Of a stretch of DNA of 64,000 nt, positions 48,201 to 55,530 are shown in pieces. Position 1 is the stretch's first letter. Each line of letters begins with the position of its first letter. The stretch comes from Chelydra serpentina. Its lineage: Eukaryota; Chordata; Testudines; Chelydridae. The position numbers and the translations under genes were made by a program. Where the stretch lies: the NCBI GenBank assembly GCA_037349315.1, contig JBAIAC010000006.1, positions 54,990,501 to 55,054,500 on the forward strand, written 5' to 3'. The notes beneath the pieces were generated by a model. The model saw nothing but the letters and a program-made list of their open reading frames with translations, was not told where the DNA came from and did no database searches.

Positions 48201-51200
48201 AACATTTTTGAAATGTAGCATACTTTTAGCACGGAACTTCTCAGCAATTTGAAAGCTGTATCTTTCAGCAGTTCCAGATCTATTTTTGAATCTTTTATAA
48301 CTATAAGATGGAGATTTCATTTTTAATATTTGATAATTTCAGGAACTGCAGGTGAAAATTGCCTACAGTATCTAAAACCTTAGGGTCTCTAAAATTAATG
48401 GTCAGTGATAAAAATGGCTATTCTCAAAGCTAGTAGAGGCATGCACTGTGCAAACATGCTTGTATGGCTGTGCCAATACACCTCAATAATAAGTTGTGAA
48501 ACATCTGCCCTCTCCTTTGACTAGAGATGGTCACATTAACAGTGAATAATTTACCTAATTAAATTAGTCCTTTTTTCTGTACAGGAATTGCCATTGTGCA
48601 GGTTGTCCTTTTGACTGATTTGTTCCTTATTTGCAATCATTTAGAGCTATGTTCTGCCACATTTTACTCACATTGAATAGTACCTTTTTTTGTAAGTAGC
48701 ACCTGCTGAGTAATGTATTACTTAGTGGGAGTTCGGGGGGCAGAATCTGGCCCTGAATGAGTAGTTTACTAATGAGCATTCATTATTCACCATTCACACT
48801 ATGTGGTTGGTCCCTTAAGTCACACCTGGTAGTTCCTGTGCTCCTTCATTGTCTAGCTATGCCAAAAGAATGACAGGAGACATTAGATATGGGTTTAATC
48901 AGGCTGCAACTTTATTACTGACAGATGTCTGGGACTAACCCGGTGGATAAAGTGTGTGCAGTGCAGGTGCAAAATGTATGTCCCTCCAGCAGATTCACTG
49001 CTGGGAGCTTACCAATTCCAGCCAATTCCGAGGCGGGGGGCTTCCACAGCTCCCCGTCCTATTTATCCAGGTCCCTCCAGCAATTCTTTTGCTGGGACCT
49101 TACCACTTCCAGCCAGCTCTGGGAAGAGGGTGGGGGGGGGGTTCACCAGCCCCCCCCCCCCCCCGCCACCCTTTTCGTCCAGGTCCCTCCAGCAATTTTC
49201 TTGCCAGGATCAGGTCCCTACAGCAATTCCCTTGCTGGGACCTTACCGACCACACCCCCTCGTAGGAGGAGGTTAAGTGACTATAATGATTGGGGGGGGG
49301 TGGTTGGCTCCCTCCTGTACCAGTCATAGGAGTCCCCAACTGCCCCAGGCTTGCTCAATTACCAAGCACCGCTTCTTAATTCCTTTTCCAAGCCATTTTT
49401 TTCATTCTTTTGGGCCTTAATTTATGTAGTACCTGCACGGAACATCCGCTGTACACTTAAATAAAGAGTTGTGACATATGGCCTACCGCCTGTCATGCTG
49501 TGCATGAACAAAGCCTACCTGAACCTACTGCGAGGAAGGCGAAACCCCCTGCCACTGCACCTGGCCAATATGGTGGTAAGGGAAAAATTCCTTCCCAGCT
49601 CCCCTTAGTGGGGTGGCTAGTGCAATGGCTGCAGCAGATAACTAAACACTCGGCATATTTGTGACCTAATTAGGGAGGGAGTGTGGGTGCTGCCCAGCCT
49701 GTTCTGAGTAAAGGGGAGGAGGGACCAGGCCTAACTGACCTTTTTAAACACCACATTCCTATGTGGTGAGTCATTTACCACGCTGACTGCTCTTTCCAGC
49801 AGCTTTACGTCTTCCCTCCTCCCCCAAACCAGAAAGCATTGCCTTCTTCTCTGGGCCAGCCAGCCAAACTCCTCCCTGCTTACGTGCAGGGTGGCAATTG
49901 GAGGACCTACATTTTCTAAAGACGAATCCCTTTTTTTCCCCCTATTTGCAGATTATTTGTAAACCTCTCGCTCTCTCTTTTTATTTTTACTGTGTGTTCA
50001 AAGCCCATGGAGATGGATGGGAATCTTTCCATTTACTTCAATGAGCTTTGGATCAGGCTCTTAGTGTGTTCATTCTGTTACGTGGATAAATGTTCAATAT
50101 GAACAACTAAACTAAAACCACTCAACCCAGTTTAATTTGTAGTCTACAACAAAGTACATTTGGGATTAAGATTTGAACCAAGGTCTTCAGTGGTGGTTTT
50201 GTTATTTGCACACGCACAGTTCTACTCCAGCAGAAAAATAGCACTTACAAGTCACTTGCATTTATTTTAGCTAGAAAATACATAAAAGGTGGAATGGCTA
50301 TTTAGAGTGACCAAATGTTTTTTAAAACTGTAAATTCTCCAGGGCAGAGACTGAATCTAGCTCTGTGTTTGGAGAGCGCCTAGAACATTTTGGACACTAT
50401 CACAATCTAATCAACAATAACACACACAGTGGAACCCAGTTTATCCGATCTATTTGGGACTGGGACCAGATTGAATATTCAAACATTCGGATAATCAGGA
50501 GAATTGGCAAAGAGCTTTCCATCCCTTATTTTAAATTCGGGGGAAGCGGGCTATCAGTCCAAGGCAGGGCTGACAGCTGGAGCCCCACCGCTGTCAGCCT
50601 TCGGTGGCTGGTGGTTCGGTTCATGCGAAGAGCTAGATAATGGAGGCTCAGATAAACAGGGTTCTACAGTAGTTTGTGTTTGTTTACGACCAGGCTAGTG
50701 TTTCTAAAGTTTGTGCTGTGCTGGAGAGAGTGAGGAGAGGAGCATTTGTGAGCAGTGGTGGAAGGAGGCATTAAACCTGTGGCATCTGCTACATCTTTTT
50801 AAAAGGGACCTTTCTCCACTAGTTAGTGCACCCATTATTAGGTTTTTATCATCAGCTAAACAAGAACACCTTGTAACTTCCTTGGAGATTATGATAGCAA
50901 TTTAGTATCTCTTGTTTACATCACTGCATCATATTCTGATAATTGCTCATACCTTGTGCCACCACTGCACTGTGATGTAACTGTAATTTTTCACCAGTCT
51001 AACAAAAGAGTAAGTGCCAAGTTTTCTGCCCAGTGCTAGAGAACAACAGAGTGACAAAGGGCTATTGTTGGGTTTCTTAAATTAAAGGAAATATTCACAA
51101 GAAGAGAATATTTGGTGCAATCATCATCTCACCTCTTAACCGATAATAAGCTTGATGGCTGGCTAAAACCTGCTTCACTGATTCTTGTGGACAGACTTTC

Positions 51201-51366
51201 ACACCAGTTGGGAAAATAGATGACCTCTTTGTTCGGTGCTTTGCCATATCAAATATCCTCCTGATTGTTGACACTCTCGACCTCTTCGTTGTTCTTTCAG
51301 TTTTATCTGACCCTGAGGCATCTGCAAGCTGTTTGGCTTCATTACGATTTATTTTATTAGGGATTT
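20769..51366 (-). CDS. IMPG1: IMPG1, interphotoreceptor matrix proteoglycan 1 (partial, 11 internal exons)
   Basis: IMPG1 is a secreted, heavily glycosylated proteoglycan of the matrix around rod and cone photoreceptors, where it binds hyaluronan. Eleven minus-strand exons, all with AG acceptors and GT donors, join with compatible phases and no stop into about 562 codons. In order they encode a conserved N-terminal block ([32 protein letters not shown]), a linker with several N-X-S/T sequons, the first SEA domain ([42 protein letters not shown]) and a mucin-like Ser/Thr/Pro/Glu-rich segment. This order and these motifs match what I remember of vertebrate IMPG1; the paralogue IMPG2 shares the architecture but fits less well. 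Human IMPG1 is close to 800 residues, so about 200-250 C-terminal residues (second SEA domain, Cys-rich tail) and the signal-peptide exon are missing from what I could find. Promoter and both gene ends were not seen. Confidence 0.93.
21802..21878 (-). CDS. IMPG1: IMPG1 exon: linker after first SEA domain
   Basis: This 77-base exon has acceptor ttggtttgcag and donor gtaagtt. It enters in phase 1 and leaves in phase 0. It encodes [12 protein letters not shown] and then [13 protein letters not shown]. There is no recognisable fold; the Ser/Thr/Pro content is consistent with the beginning of the mucin-like region. The strong splice signals and the phase fit on both sides support it more than sequence similarity does. 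Confidence 0.85.
22682..22935 (-). CDS. IMPG1: IMPG1 exon: second half of first SEA domain
   Basis: This 254-base exon has acceptor ttattgcactgcag and donor gtcagt. It enters in phase 2 and ends in phase 1. It encodes [18 protein letters not shown], an acidic variable insert, then [20 protein letters not shown] and LGTLQFTD. These are the later strands and second helix of the SEA module plus its exit strand. The donor gtcagt is less common than gtaagt; the competing gtacat four bases further on would break the phase with the next exon, so it was rejected. The canonical SEA self-cleavage sequence GSVVV is replaced here by GSSST. Confidence 0.93.
24464..24484 (-). CDS. IMPG1: IMPG1 microexon (21 bases) in the SEA loop
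   Basis: I predicted this microexon by comparison. Human IMPG1, as I remember it, has seven residues between the LGF strand and the GSSST segment that would be absent if the flanking exons were joined directly. A search of the intron found a 21-base block preceded by AG and followed by gtaatt. It enters in phase 2 and leaves in phase 2, and yields SRNMEKDG across its junctions, restoring EKDGSSST as in the human protein. The acceptor is weak: the 12 bases before the exon are purine-rich (gatgaaatgaag) and the pyrimidine tract lies further upstream. The exact match in length, phase and the EKDG residues makes chance unlikely, but no transcript was available. Confidence 0.78.
25349..25518. mobile_element. 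MITE-like DNA transposon
   Basis: The left end is GGCTTGTCTTCACTACGGGC and the right end is TAGTGTAGACCAGGCC, giving imperfect inverted termini of GGCYTGTCTACACTA type. The interior contains self-complementary ATCGAT-rich stretches (ATCGATTTAG / GATCGATTTACC). It is noncoding. Confidence 0.7.
28068..28126 (-). CDS. IMPG1: IMPG1 exon: SEA domain helix and second strand
   Basis: This 59-base exon has acceptor gtgcttttttatag and donor gtaagtag. It starts in phase 0 and ends in phase 2. It encodes M followed by [18 protein letters not shown], the helix-turn-strand section of the first SEA domain, which closely resembles the human sequence at this position. It is joined either to the 21-base microexon at 24464-24484 or, in frame, directly to the exon at 22682-22935. 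Confidence 0.94.
28937..29734 (-). pseudogene. 5'-truncated LINE: C-terminal region with C2H2 finger, one in-frame stop
   Basis: On the minus strand 29734-29498 and 29449-28937 lie in one frame, interrupted by a single TAA at 29498-29500. Clear LINE coding seems to start near 29660. The protein reads as the end of a non-LTR retrotransposon reverse transcriptase: helices with [20 protein letters not shown] and [14 protein letters not shown], then [45 protein letters not shown], and a terminal [20 protein letters not shown] finger (C-x2-C spacing, then two His). I remember such C-terminal fingers from vertebrate non-LTR elements and cannot assign the clade. The copy is 5'-truncated, lacks the catalytic palm, and cannot mobilise itself. 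The long plus-strand frame over the same bases (28835-29317) is a shadow. Confidence 0.8.
32196..32325 (-). repeat. Interspersed repeat fragment of the 19.6-kb family
   Basis: CTATTTATTATTTACATTGC is followed by AGTAGTGCCTAGAGCC, ATTGTGCTAAGGGCTGTACA and GCCCCAAAGACCTTACTATC. The layout matches the pieces at 19645-19735 and 47158-47262, with this copy extending further. Confidence 0.5.
32651..33330 (+). mobile_element. Solo LTR-like element, copy 1 (5-base target duplication CACTG)
   Basis: The 680-base unit begins TGTAGCAGGG and ends CCCTGCTACA, and CACTG stands immediately outside both ends (32646-32650 and 33331-33335). TG...CA ends with a 5-base duplication are typical of LTRs; no internal retroviral or Gypsy sequence lies beside it, so it would be a solo LTR. 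A TTATAAG motif near 32781 could be a relic TATA box. A 10-base perfect terminal inversion also leaves a nonautonomous DNA transposon possible. Open frames inside it (for example 32794-33072) are compositional. Confidence 0.75.
33374..33715 (-). mobile_element. CR1 LINE 3'-end fragment
   Basis: It begins with the repeated ACTCATAGACTCATAGACTT, the reverse complement of the CR1 3' terminus, then GGTCAGAAGGGACCATTATG, ATCTAGTCTGACCTCCTGCA and the GAGGAAGGCGAAAAACCTCC block. These are hallmarks of reptilian CR1. No coding part remains. It lies 43 bases beyond the LTR at 32651-33330. Confidence 0.88.
33968..34123 (-). CDS. IMPG1: IMPG1 exon: start of first SEA domain
   Basis: This 156-base, phase 0 to phase 0 exon has acceptor ccctttgtcccag and donor gtaagag. 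It encodes 52 residues: a variable lead ([18 protein letters not shown]), then the first beta strand of the SEA domain, [16 protein letters not shown], and helix 1 containing [17 protein letters not shown] domains are extracellular ferredoxin-like modules common in mucins and proteoglycans. Exon length divisible by three and phase 0/0 mean it could be skipped in frame, although that would destroy the domain. Confidence 0.94.
36335..36500 (-). mobile_element. CR1 LINE 3'-end fragment (diverged)
   Basis: AAGGCTAGAAGAGTCCATTA, TGATCACCTAGTCTG and CACAGGCCATAGAATTTCAC correspond to the same CR1 region as 33374-33715 but with more substitutions, so this copy is probably older. Confidence 0.75.
36903..37578 (+). 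mobile_element. Solo LTR-like element, copy 2 (5-base target duplication GTACT)
   Basis: This has the same family and orientation as 32651-33330, collinear across its length and similar at most positions by eye. It begins TGTAGCGGGG, ends GAGTCACA, and GTACT flanks both sides (36898-36902, 37579-37583). Compared with copy 1 it lacks roughly ten bases just before the final CA. Its target duplication differs from that of copy 1. Confidence 0.78.
38318..38395. repeat. Short palindromic element of the AGGTATTTAGG family
   Basis: It runs from GGCCAGATTTTTAAAGGTAC through TTAGGTGCCTCAC and AGGCACCTAACTACC to AAAAACTGGCC, a hairpin of about 75 bases. It is preceded by TTAA and followed by CTAAA, an imperfect fit to a piggyBac-type target site. 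Confidence 0.65.
39089..39180 (-). CDS. IMPG1: IMPG1 exon: N-glycosylation-rich linker
   Basis: This 92-base exon enters in phase 1 and leaves in phase 0 at donor gtgagg (AAG before it). Its roughly 30 residues hold three N-X-S/T sequons (NIS, NGT, NDT) and a Pro-rich PPPYASAP segment, followed by [12 protein letters not shown], which resembles the corresponding human stretch. The acceptor is a tandem CAGCAG, so an in-frame variant three bases longer (to 39183) is possible. The left-hand intron is almost 5 kb and contains two solo LTRs. Confidence 0.9.
39455..39525 (+). repeat. Fragment related to the LTR-like element at 39636-40481
   Basis: GAGCTGAAGCTGAGGGCCAA followed by AGAGGGCTTAAGG and CAGCGGAGGACTT closely matches 39917-39990 inside the neighbouring element, in the same orientation. 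No termini are visible; it could be an older partial copy or a local duplication. Confidence 0.75.
39636..40481 (+). mobile_element. Solo LTR-like element with 6-base target duplication TATGAC
   Basis: The 846-base unit begins TGTATCACAGGG and ends GGGTGCTCCA, and TATGAC lies immediately outside both ends (39630-39635, 40482-40487). TG...CA ends plus an exact 6-base duplication fit an LTR. No internal retroviral genes, primer-binding site or polypurine tract are visible. The open frames within it (39661-39957, 40145-40435 and others) encode nothing recognisable. Confidence 0.72.
41208..41275 (-). CDS. IMPG1: IMPG1 exon: linker before first SEA domain
   Basis: This 68-base exon has acceptor tttgattaatag and donor gtaaaattgg. 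It begins with one base closing the Arg codon and ends in phase 1. It encodes [11 protein letters not shown] followed by a Lys/Ser-rich stretch ending SSLST. KDEIS is conserved with other IMPG1 proteins; the remainder is variable linker with several possible O-glycosylation sites. The 4-kb intron on its right side contains a copy of the turtle-type repeat at 43308-43398. Confidence 0.88.
41682..41756. repeat. Short palindromic repeat of the 3.9-kb family
   Basis: TAGGACCTGTTTCTTTGCTG, then CTGAAATCAATGGAAGTTTT, GCCTTTGACTTAAGTCAG and GATTGGGCCCC form an imperfect hairpin like the one at 3951-4018. Confidence 0.5.
43308..43398 (+). mobile_element. Turtle-type interspersed repeat, copy 3
   Basis: It contains CAAAGAGTCCTGTGGCACCT, TATAGACTAACAGACATTTT and GCATAAGCTTTCGTGGGTGA, then CCACTTCGTCAGATGCATG. 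It is the best preserved of the three copies in its central block. It is intronic and noncoding. Confidence 0.78.
43903..43970. repeat. Short palindromic repeat of the 3.9-kb family
   Basis: TCTTGGCCCCACTTGAAGTC is followed by AATTTTGCCATTGACTTCAA and GTGACCAGGATTTCACCC, giving partial self-complementarity around TTGCCATTGACTTCAA. Confidence 0.5.
45265..45293 (-). CDS. IMPG1: IMPG1 small exon (29 bases)
   Basis: This very short exon is bounded by acceptor ttaatctttttgcag and donor gtaagtaaag, both strong. It starts in phase 0 and ends in phase 2, and encodes RVKHRPFQE plus the first two bases of an Arg codon finished by the next exon (R-KDEIS). The junction reading [15 protein letters not shown] resembles the human protein at the same place. 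Both phases fit the neighbours, which makes a chance occurrence unlikely. Confidence 0.9.
45536..45702 (-). CDS. IMPG1: IMPG1 exon: Cys-containing conserved block
   Basis: This exon is 167 bases. The acceptor is ctgcttctttag; two bases complete the split Val codon and the exon ends in phase 0 after CAACGG at donor gtaaga. It encodes 55 whole codons including [18 protein letters not shown], then a segment with [16 protein letters not shown] and the sequon-bearing [15 protein letters not shown]. Three cysteines in about 36 residues suggest local disulfides in the secreted protein. This is one of the clearest matches to IMPG1 in the window. It is separated from the next exon by an intron of only 242 bases. 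Confidence 0.94.
47158..47262 (-). repeat. Interspersed repeat fragment of the 19.6-kb family
   Basis: ATTTTTATTTATTTTATAGT, GTGCACTTTACAAGC and AAGGTCCCTGCCCCAAGGAG follow the same order as the related pieces at 19645-19735 and 32196-32325. Confidence 0.45.
47360..47413. repeat. Two long T tracts
   Basis: Runs of T at 47360-47374 and 47393-47412 are separated by a short mixed sequence. They could be poly-A tails of minus-strand retroposons or simple expansions; no retroposon body was identified beside them. Confidence 0.8.
48930..49770. repeat. GC-rich repeat with tandem hairpin units and a CR1-like tail
   Basis: Four related units at about 48980, 49073, 49181 and 49211 each contain TCCCTCCAGCAATTCTTTTG-like sequence followed by CTGGGA and usually CTTACC, so each can form a short hairpin. 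Between units are G and C runs (49130-49165). Downstream at 49525-49620 is GCGAGGAAGGCGAAACCCCC and GGGAAAAATTCCTTCCCAGC, which resembles part of the CR1 3' region. The family is unknown to me. Open frames across it are compositional. Confidence 0.6.
50000..50062. repeat. Short palindromic repeat of the 3.9-kb family
   Basis: CAAAGCCCATGGAGATGGAT, GGGAATCTTTCCATTTACTT and CAATGAGCTTTGGATCAGGC form an imperfect hairpin closely related to 3951-4018. Confidence 0.6.
50427..50670. mobile_element. Mariner/Tigger-like miniature DNA transposon
   Basis: The left end CAGTGGAACCCAGTTTATCC and the right end CAGATAAACAGGGTTCTACAG are inverted repeats, and the right end is followed by TA as expected for the Tc1/mariner superfamily; the left flank no longer reads TA. 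The centre has no transposase sequence. Confidence 0.72.
51133..51366 (-). CDS. IMPG1: IMPG1 exon: N-terminal conserved region (probably exon 2)
   Basis: This 234-base exon starts after a pyrimidine-rich acceptor (tcccttacag) with two bases completing a codon and ends in phase 1 at donor gtgagatg. It encodes about 78 residues. The first half is poorly conserved and charged; the second half carries [14 protein letters not shown] and [13 protein letters not shown], then HQAYYRLR, which continue into the next exon as [10 protein letters not shown]. These blocks are the most conserved N-terminal part of IMPG1. The KHRTKR cluster is basic; a role as a processing or glycosaminoglycan-binding site would be inference. 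An open frame runs upstream into the intron, including a hydrophobic stretch after an ATG at 51407-51409, but the consensus acceptor and the family structure argue that this is intron and that the signal peptide sits in a separate exon to the right. Confidence 0.92.
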
Positions 51367-51554
51367 CTGTAAGGGATAAAATAATAGCGTCATAAATAAA
51401 TAAACACACAATATGTGGGATGTCTGTATGTACTATAGGTTTTGGTCTATTTTCAATATGTTATCTTAAATACCAAACACAAGGGTTCTCAAATACCTAC
51501 ATTGTTGTGAACGTGTCAGCAAACAGGCTGATATACTGTGCTGATAAGGGTATG

Positions 51555-52090
51555 GTCTTGTGATCAGACCATAGAACTGGGAGCCAGGATATCTGATTTC
51601 TCTTCTCCACTCTGACTGGCTCACTGTGCGACCTTGAGAAGACTTAAGGTAAAATTTTCTAAAGCACCCAAGGCCCAGATGCACAAAGGTATTTAGGGGC
51701 CTAACTCAATAGGAGTTAGGTGCCTGAATAGCTTTGAGGATCTGGGCCTAAGTGACTTAGCAGCCTAAGTCCCATTTCCAAAAGTTATGTAAGCATGTAG
51801 GCCTTTTTAAAGGTATTTAGGTACCATATAGGTAGCTAGTGGGATTTTCAAAAGTGCCTAACTGATGAGGTGCCTAATTCACCTTGATTTAAGTGCCTAG
51901 TTATTTTGAAAATCCCAGTAGGCACCTTTAGGCACCTAAATACCTTTAAAAATCTAGCCTTTAGGAACCTAAGTTTCATTGAAAGTCACGTCAGGTGCTT
52001 TTGCAAATTTGATCCTTAATCTCTGTGTGCCTCAATTTCCTCTTGAAAAAAACGAGGATGGACATTGCTTGCTGTACTTACTTAAGATTT
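51555..52090 (+). mobile_element. MIR SINE, split by a TTAA-flanked insertion
   Basis: The left part contains CTGGCTCACTGTGCGACCTT and GAGAAGACTTAA, the right part CTTAATCTCTGTGTGCCTCA and ATTTCCTC. Joined in order they follow the MIR core (TGTGACCTTGG...CTCTGTGCCTCAGTTTCC). The split is exactly at a TTAA. MIRs are old retroposons shared across amniotes. Confidence 0.75.
51648..52015. mobile_element. piggyBac-type miniature (TTAA duplication) inside a MIR
   Basis: TTAA occurs at 51644-51647 and 52016-52019. Inside, GGTAAAATTTTCTAAAGCAC and the reverse complement of GTGCTTTTGCAAATTTGATC are imperfect terminal repeats. The interior is built from many AGGTGCCTAA / TTAGGCACCT and AGGTATTTAGG motifs in both orientations. 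There is no coding potential. The related copies listed elsewhere are shorter. Confidence 0.78.
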
Positions 52091-55000
52091 CATAATCATT
52101 TAGATCCTTGGATAGAAGGCACTACGGAGGTGATAAGAGCCTTTGTCGTGAATTGTAGATGTTAGCATAAAGTCATATCATTAGTAACTCAGCATTGTCT
52201 TATGGAAAATAACATCTATAAGGAATGACAATGCTTCCAGGATGACAAAATACGCTTAACTTATCCGCAGGTTAGCGAATAACTCTATATTCTGAATGAT
52301 CCAGAGTTCTTAGGACACATTTGTCTCATTTCTACATTATACCCAACACGTTATCACACAACACAGCAGTTCAAGTTAGATTTTAAAAAGTTTAACAGAG
52401 TAAAAATAAGGTGTAAGCTATAAACTTCAGTGAGCTGACAAAGTAGCCTTTTGATGAAGATAATGAAGAAGCCCTTGGGTGAAGCAATCAGTGTATTTTA
52501 GATTCTGTTCTTTAATGCTGCATAAATTATAATGTTGATGTTAAAATGCACTTTTAAGGATACTTTTGATGCATTTTCATAGGCCTGATATATTCTTTAG
52601 TTATAAATGTAAATAAAATAAATTGTTAGTTGAAAGAACTGCTGTGAAAAGGAAGGGAAAAATTCTGTAGATAATTGGAAAACTTTTTGAGGCAGAAAAT
52701 AAGAGGGTGATATAATGTGAATGTAGCCTGGATGCTGATGAATTGGCTGCAAACAACAATTGCATTTGGAAAATGTTCAAATTTTCTATGTGGAGGAGAA
52801 AAGTGATAAACCAAGAGACCACATTTACAAGAAAATAAGACTATTGGAAAATCAAGAGTAAAACAAATCAAGTCTATTTTCCTGTGAATTTTAAGAAATT
52901 GCCTAAAACAAACAGTACAAAATTAGGCAGGGGTATTGGAACAATTGTTATAGTCAGGGTGCTCATGATGGAAACCATGTATTTGGTGTTTGTTAATACT
53001 ATTTCAAGCCAGGAGGTGCGGCAGCACCCCCCAGTACCTTGGTTCCAGCACCACTGAAATTATGTCAGTTGTTTTTAGATGGATAAAGAGAAAATAAGGA
53101 TGATAACATCACTTTGACAATTTGGAACTCGGTGAATTACAGTCTTGCAGAAAAATGGGGAGGAAATGGATAGGAAATGAGTAGCAGAAATACTGGATGT
53201 AGCAAAAAGGGATGGAAAATCTGGAGATGGAAGCGGCTTTCCTCATATACATGGCTATTGTCTGAGTTCTTAATTAACATCCGAATCAGTATCAAATTCT
53301 CCATGTGTAGAAATTGTGGAACTTGTTTTTTACAGTTTATAGTAATAATTATAGTTAACATGTGTGATAAGTACTGTAGTAGTCTTGTGTGTGTGAAGCG
53401 TTGACCATTTGGTGACAATGAGTACTATACAGTGGCTGGATATTTACAAAGCGAAACCAATACACAATTGTTTTTGCCTTTGAAATCACACTGCAGGTTG
53501 CATGGCAGCAACTTTTAGACTTGCCTAAGTAGAACTGCCTAATCATCTGCAAGGTATATGAAAATAAGGATACAGTTATATAACATTTGTCATATCAAAT
53601 CACTGCAGTTCACTTATTATCATGTAAATATTTGTATCAATGTGTTCTTGACATGTGCAAATTTGCAAATGAGCAAAATGATGGAAAATATTCTGAAGAA
53701 ATGACAGGGATAAGACAGAGAGAGAGAGATTAGAGCTTCTGATATATTTTACCTGTCCTTGGATTAACCACAGTTTATGAATGAATTAATGTTTCCATAT
53801 TCAGGGTGCAAACCAATAATAAATAGTAATATTTTTAAATGGTGCCCAGTTATGATCCATAAAGGTGATACAGCATGAGAGGATTTTTCTCCATGCAAAT
53901 GCTGTCAAGGGCTACTAGAAACCATAATTGGCCAAATACTGATGCATCTTAGGTACCACCTGTGGCAGTAGCAGCAGTGGAAATCTCATGCAGGAAGATT
54001 CCACTCCAGTTAGATCTCCAAGGCAGGTTTGTGCAAGTTCCTCTGCAAGGATGAGATATCCTGGATGAGGCTAAAAGCCCATGCAGAGGGGAGAGCAGGA
54101 AGCTATGGCTTCTGATCCACCCCACATGCTGTATTTCTGGTTATGGCCCAGTTACACAGGCCATCTGACCAGTTGGGACTGAGGATTTTGTCACTAAGCC
54201 CATGATAGCTTTTGTAAGAAGCAAAGACCTTTCACGAAGGATTTGCTTCTTCCCCAGGATTTGACCCTGTGGCATTAGCTTGAATTAAGAGCCATTCTAG
54301 TTACAAGACTATTATGATGGAGAGTCGCCGTTCAAAGGTGGAATAGTGACTGCAGCTCCTCTGTGCCACCTCTGCTAAGATTGGGATTTAGGCTGCTGGA
54401 TCAGGGACAATGTACTTACATTGTACTTACATGTACTCACCCTCCTGACCCACCTCCAATAGCCCGTGCTCTGCTTGCCTGTCCAGTAATCTTCCTCTGC
54501 TATAGCTACTCCAGCCACAATCTCCCCCTTCCACATATAGGGGCACTGTAGGACCTGAATGGGGCAGAGGGCATTGCATGGGCTGTGAATACCTGGATGA
54601 ATTTCATCCTATTTGCATCTCATAGGTGACCTATTCCTTTTTGTACACATGACTCCTACTATATGAACTTGTGAGCTCACTCTCTTGTCAAACCTCTATA
54701 AAACTTAATTTAGAAAACCCACTGTCTCTTCATAATGTTTCACAGAGTGTACTGAATGCTAATTGAAGAGCAAACTCTCTGTAGATAGAAATGCTCATTT
54801 AGACCCCTGTCCTCCCTCTGCTTTAGTGGAAACTGTCAATTATACACCTGAGAAATTTTCATCAAAGGGCACAAGCATCTACATGGCTTAAACATTTTAC
54901 ATGCTTGAATATGTGTCATTGGATTATGCAGCTTGTTTTTGTGTGCATCTTTGTCTCCTCCTGCTGAAGAAAAATATACACTTATACATAACAAGTCCTT

Positions 55001-55379
55001 TGCCAGGTGGTGACATGCCTATAGGCTGTAGTCTACCCTATCTCTTTCTCCCCCCCCTCCCCTTTACATCTGAGTGGACTCGGATCATCCCAATTTTATA
55101 CAGTGTATTTATTAAGCCCAATACCCAATTTTAAACAAAGAATTTTTTTGGGAGGGGTATTTTTCACAGTTGTGTGTATACATAAGACACCTTCCCTGCA
55201 CAATTCTTTTGCCCTTTTGTTTAGATCTGTTAATTGGCAAAGGCATTTGTACCAGTTTTACCTTCAGGGATGTATGGAAGATGGTTTTTATTTTGTCATG
55301 ATAATTCTAGTTCAGGAAACCAGACATCTGCCATAGTATGGTGACTTTTTAATAATAAACTTTAAGTGTTTATGGAATG

Positions 55380-55530
55380 CGTTACAAATGTTTAACTAAC
55401 TAATCCTCACTAACTACCCTATGAAGGGGGTGGGTATAATTCCCCCCATTTTCCAGATGGCATAATTGAGGCAGACAGGCAAAGTGGCTTTTCAGGGGCC
55501 AAGGCGGGTGTTAGTTCCAGTGCAGGTATT
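55380..55530 (+). repeat. MIR-like SINE fragment
   Basis: GGGTATAATTCCCCCCATTT, TCCAGATGGCATAATTGAGG and CAGACAGGCAAAGTGGCTT follow the common MIR pattern (TTATCCCCATTTTACAGATGAGGAAACTGAGGC) with substitutions. The boundaries are approximate. Confidence 0.55.

Larger units (their letters stand above)
34124..51132. other. IMPG1: IMPG1 introns from 51 kb to 34 kb: noncoding content
   Basis: Intronic except for the exons listed separately. Contents include a GC-richer stretch at 34970-35900 with a short CCTGC-type tandem (35590-35617), a CR1 fragment, two LTR-like elements (36903-37578 and 39636-40481), a turtle-type repeat at 43308-43398, long T tracts at 47360-47413, a GC-rich repeat at 48930-49770 and a mariner-like miniature at 50427-50670. 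I see nothing further in 40490-41200, 42190-43250, 44030-45260, 45900-47150 and 47700-48900. Confidence 0.6.

Noticed and set aside
51095..51409. 104-residue minus-strand frame starting with a hydrophobic stretch that could pass for a signal peptide
   Set aside because: The hydrophobic residues lie upstream of the acceptor tcccttacag, and the frame continues past the donor at its other end. IMPG1 is expected to have its signal peptide in a separate exon.
53749..53800. Minus-strand GGACAG|gtaaaa as the donor of IMPG1 exon 1
   Set aside because: Read in the required phase 1, the upstream sequence meets a stop within a few codons and encodes no hydrophobic leader.
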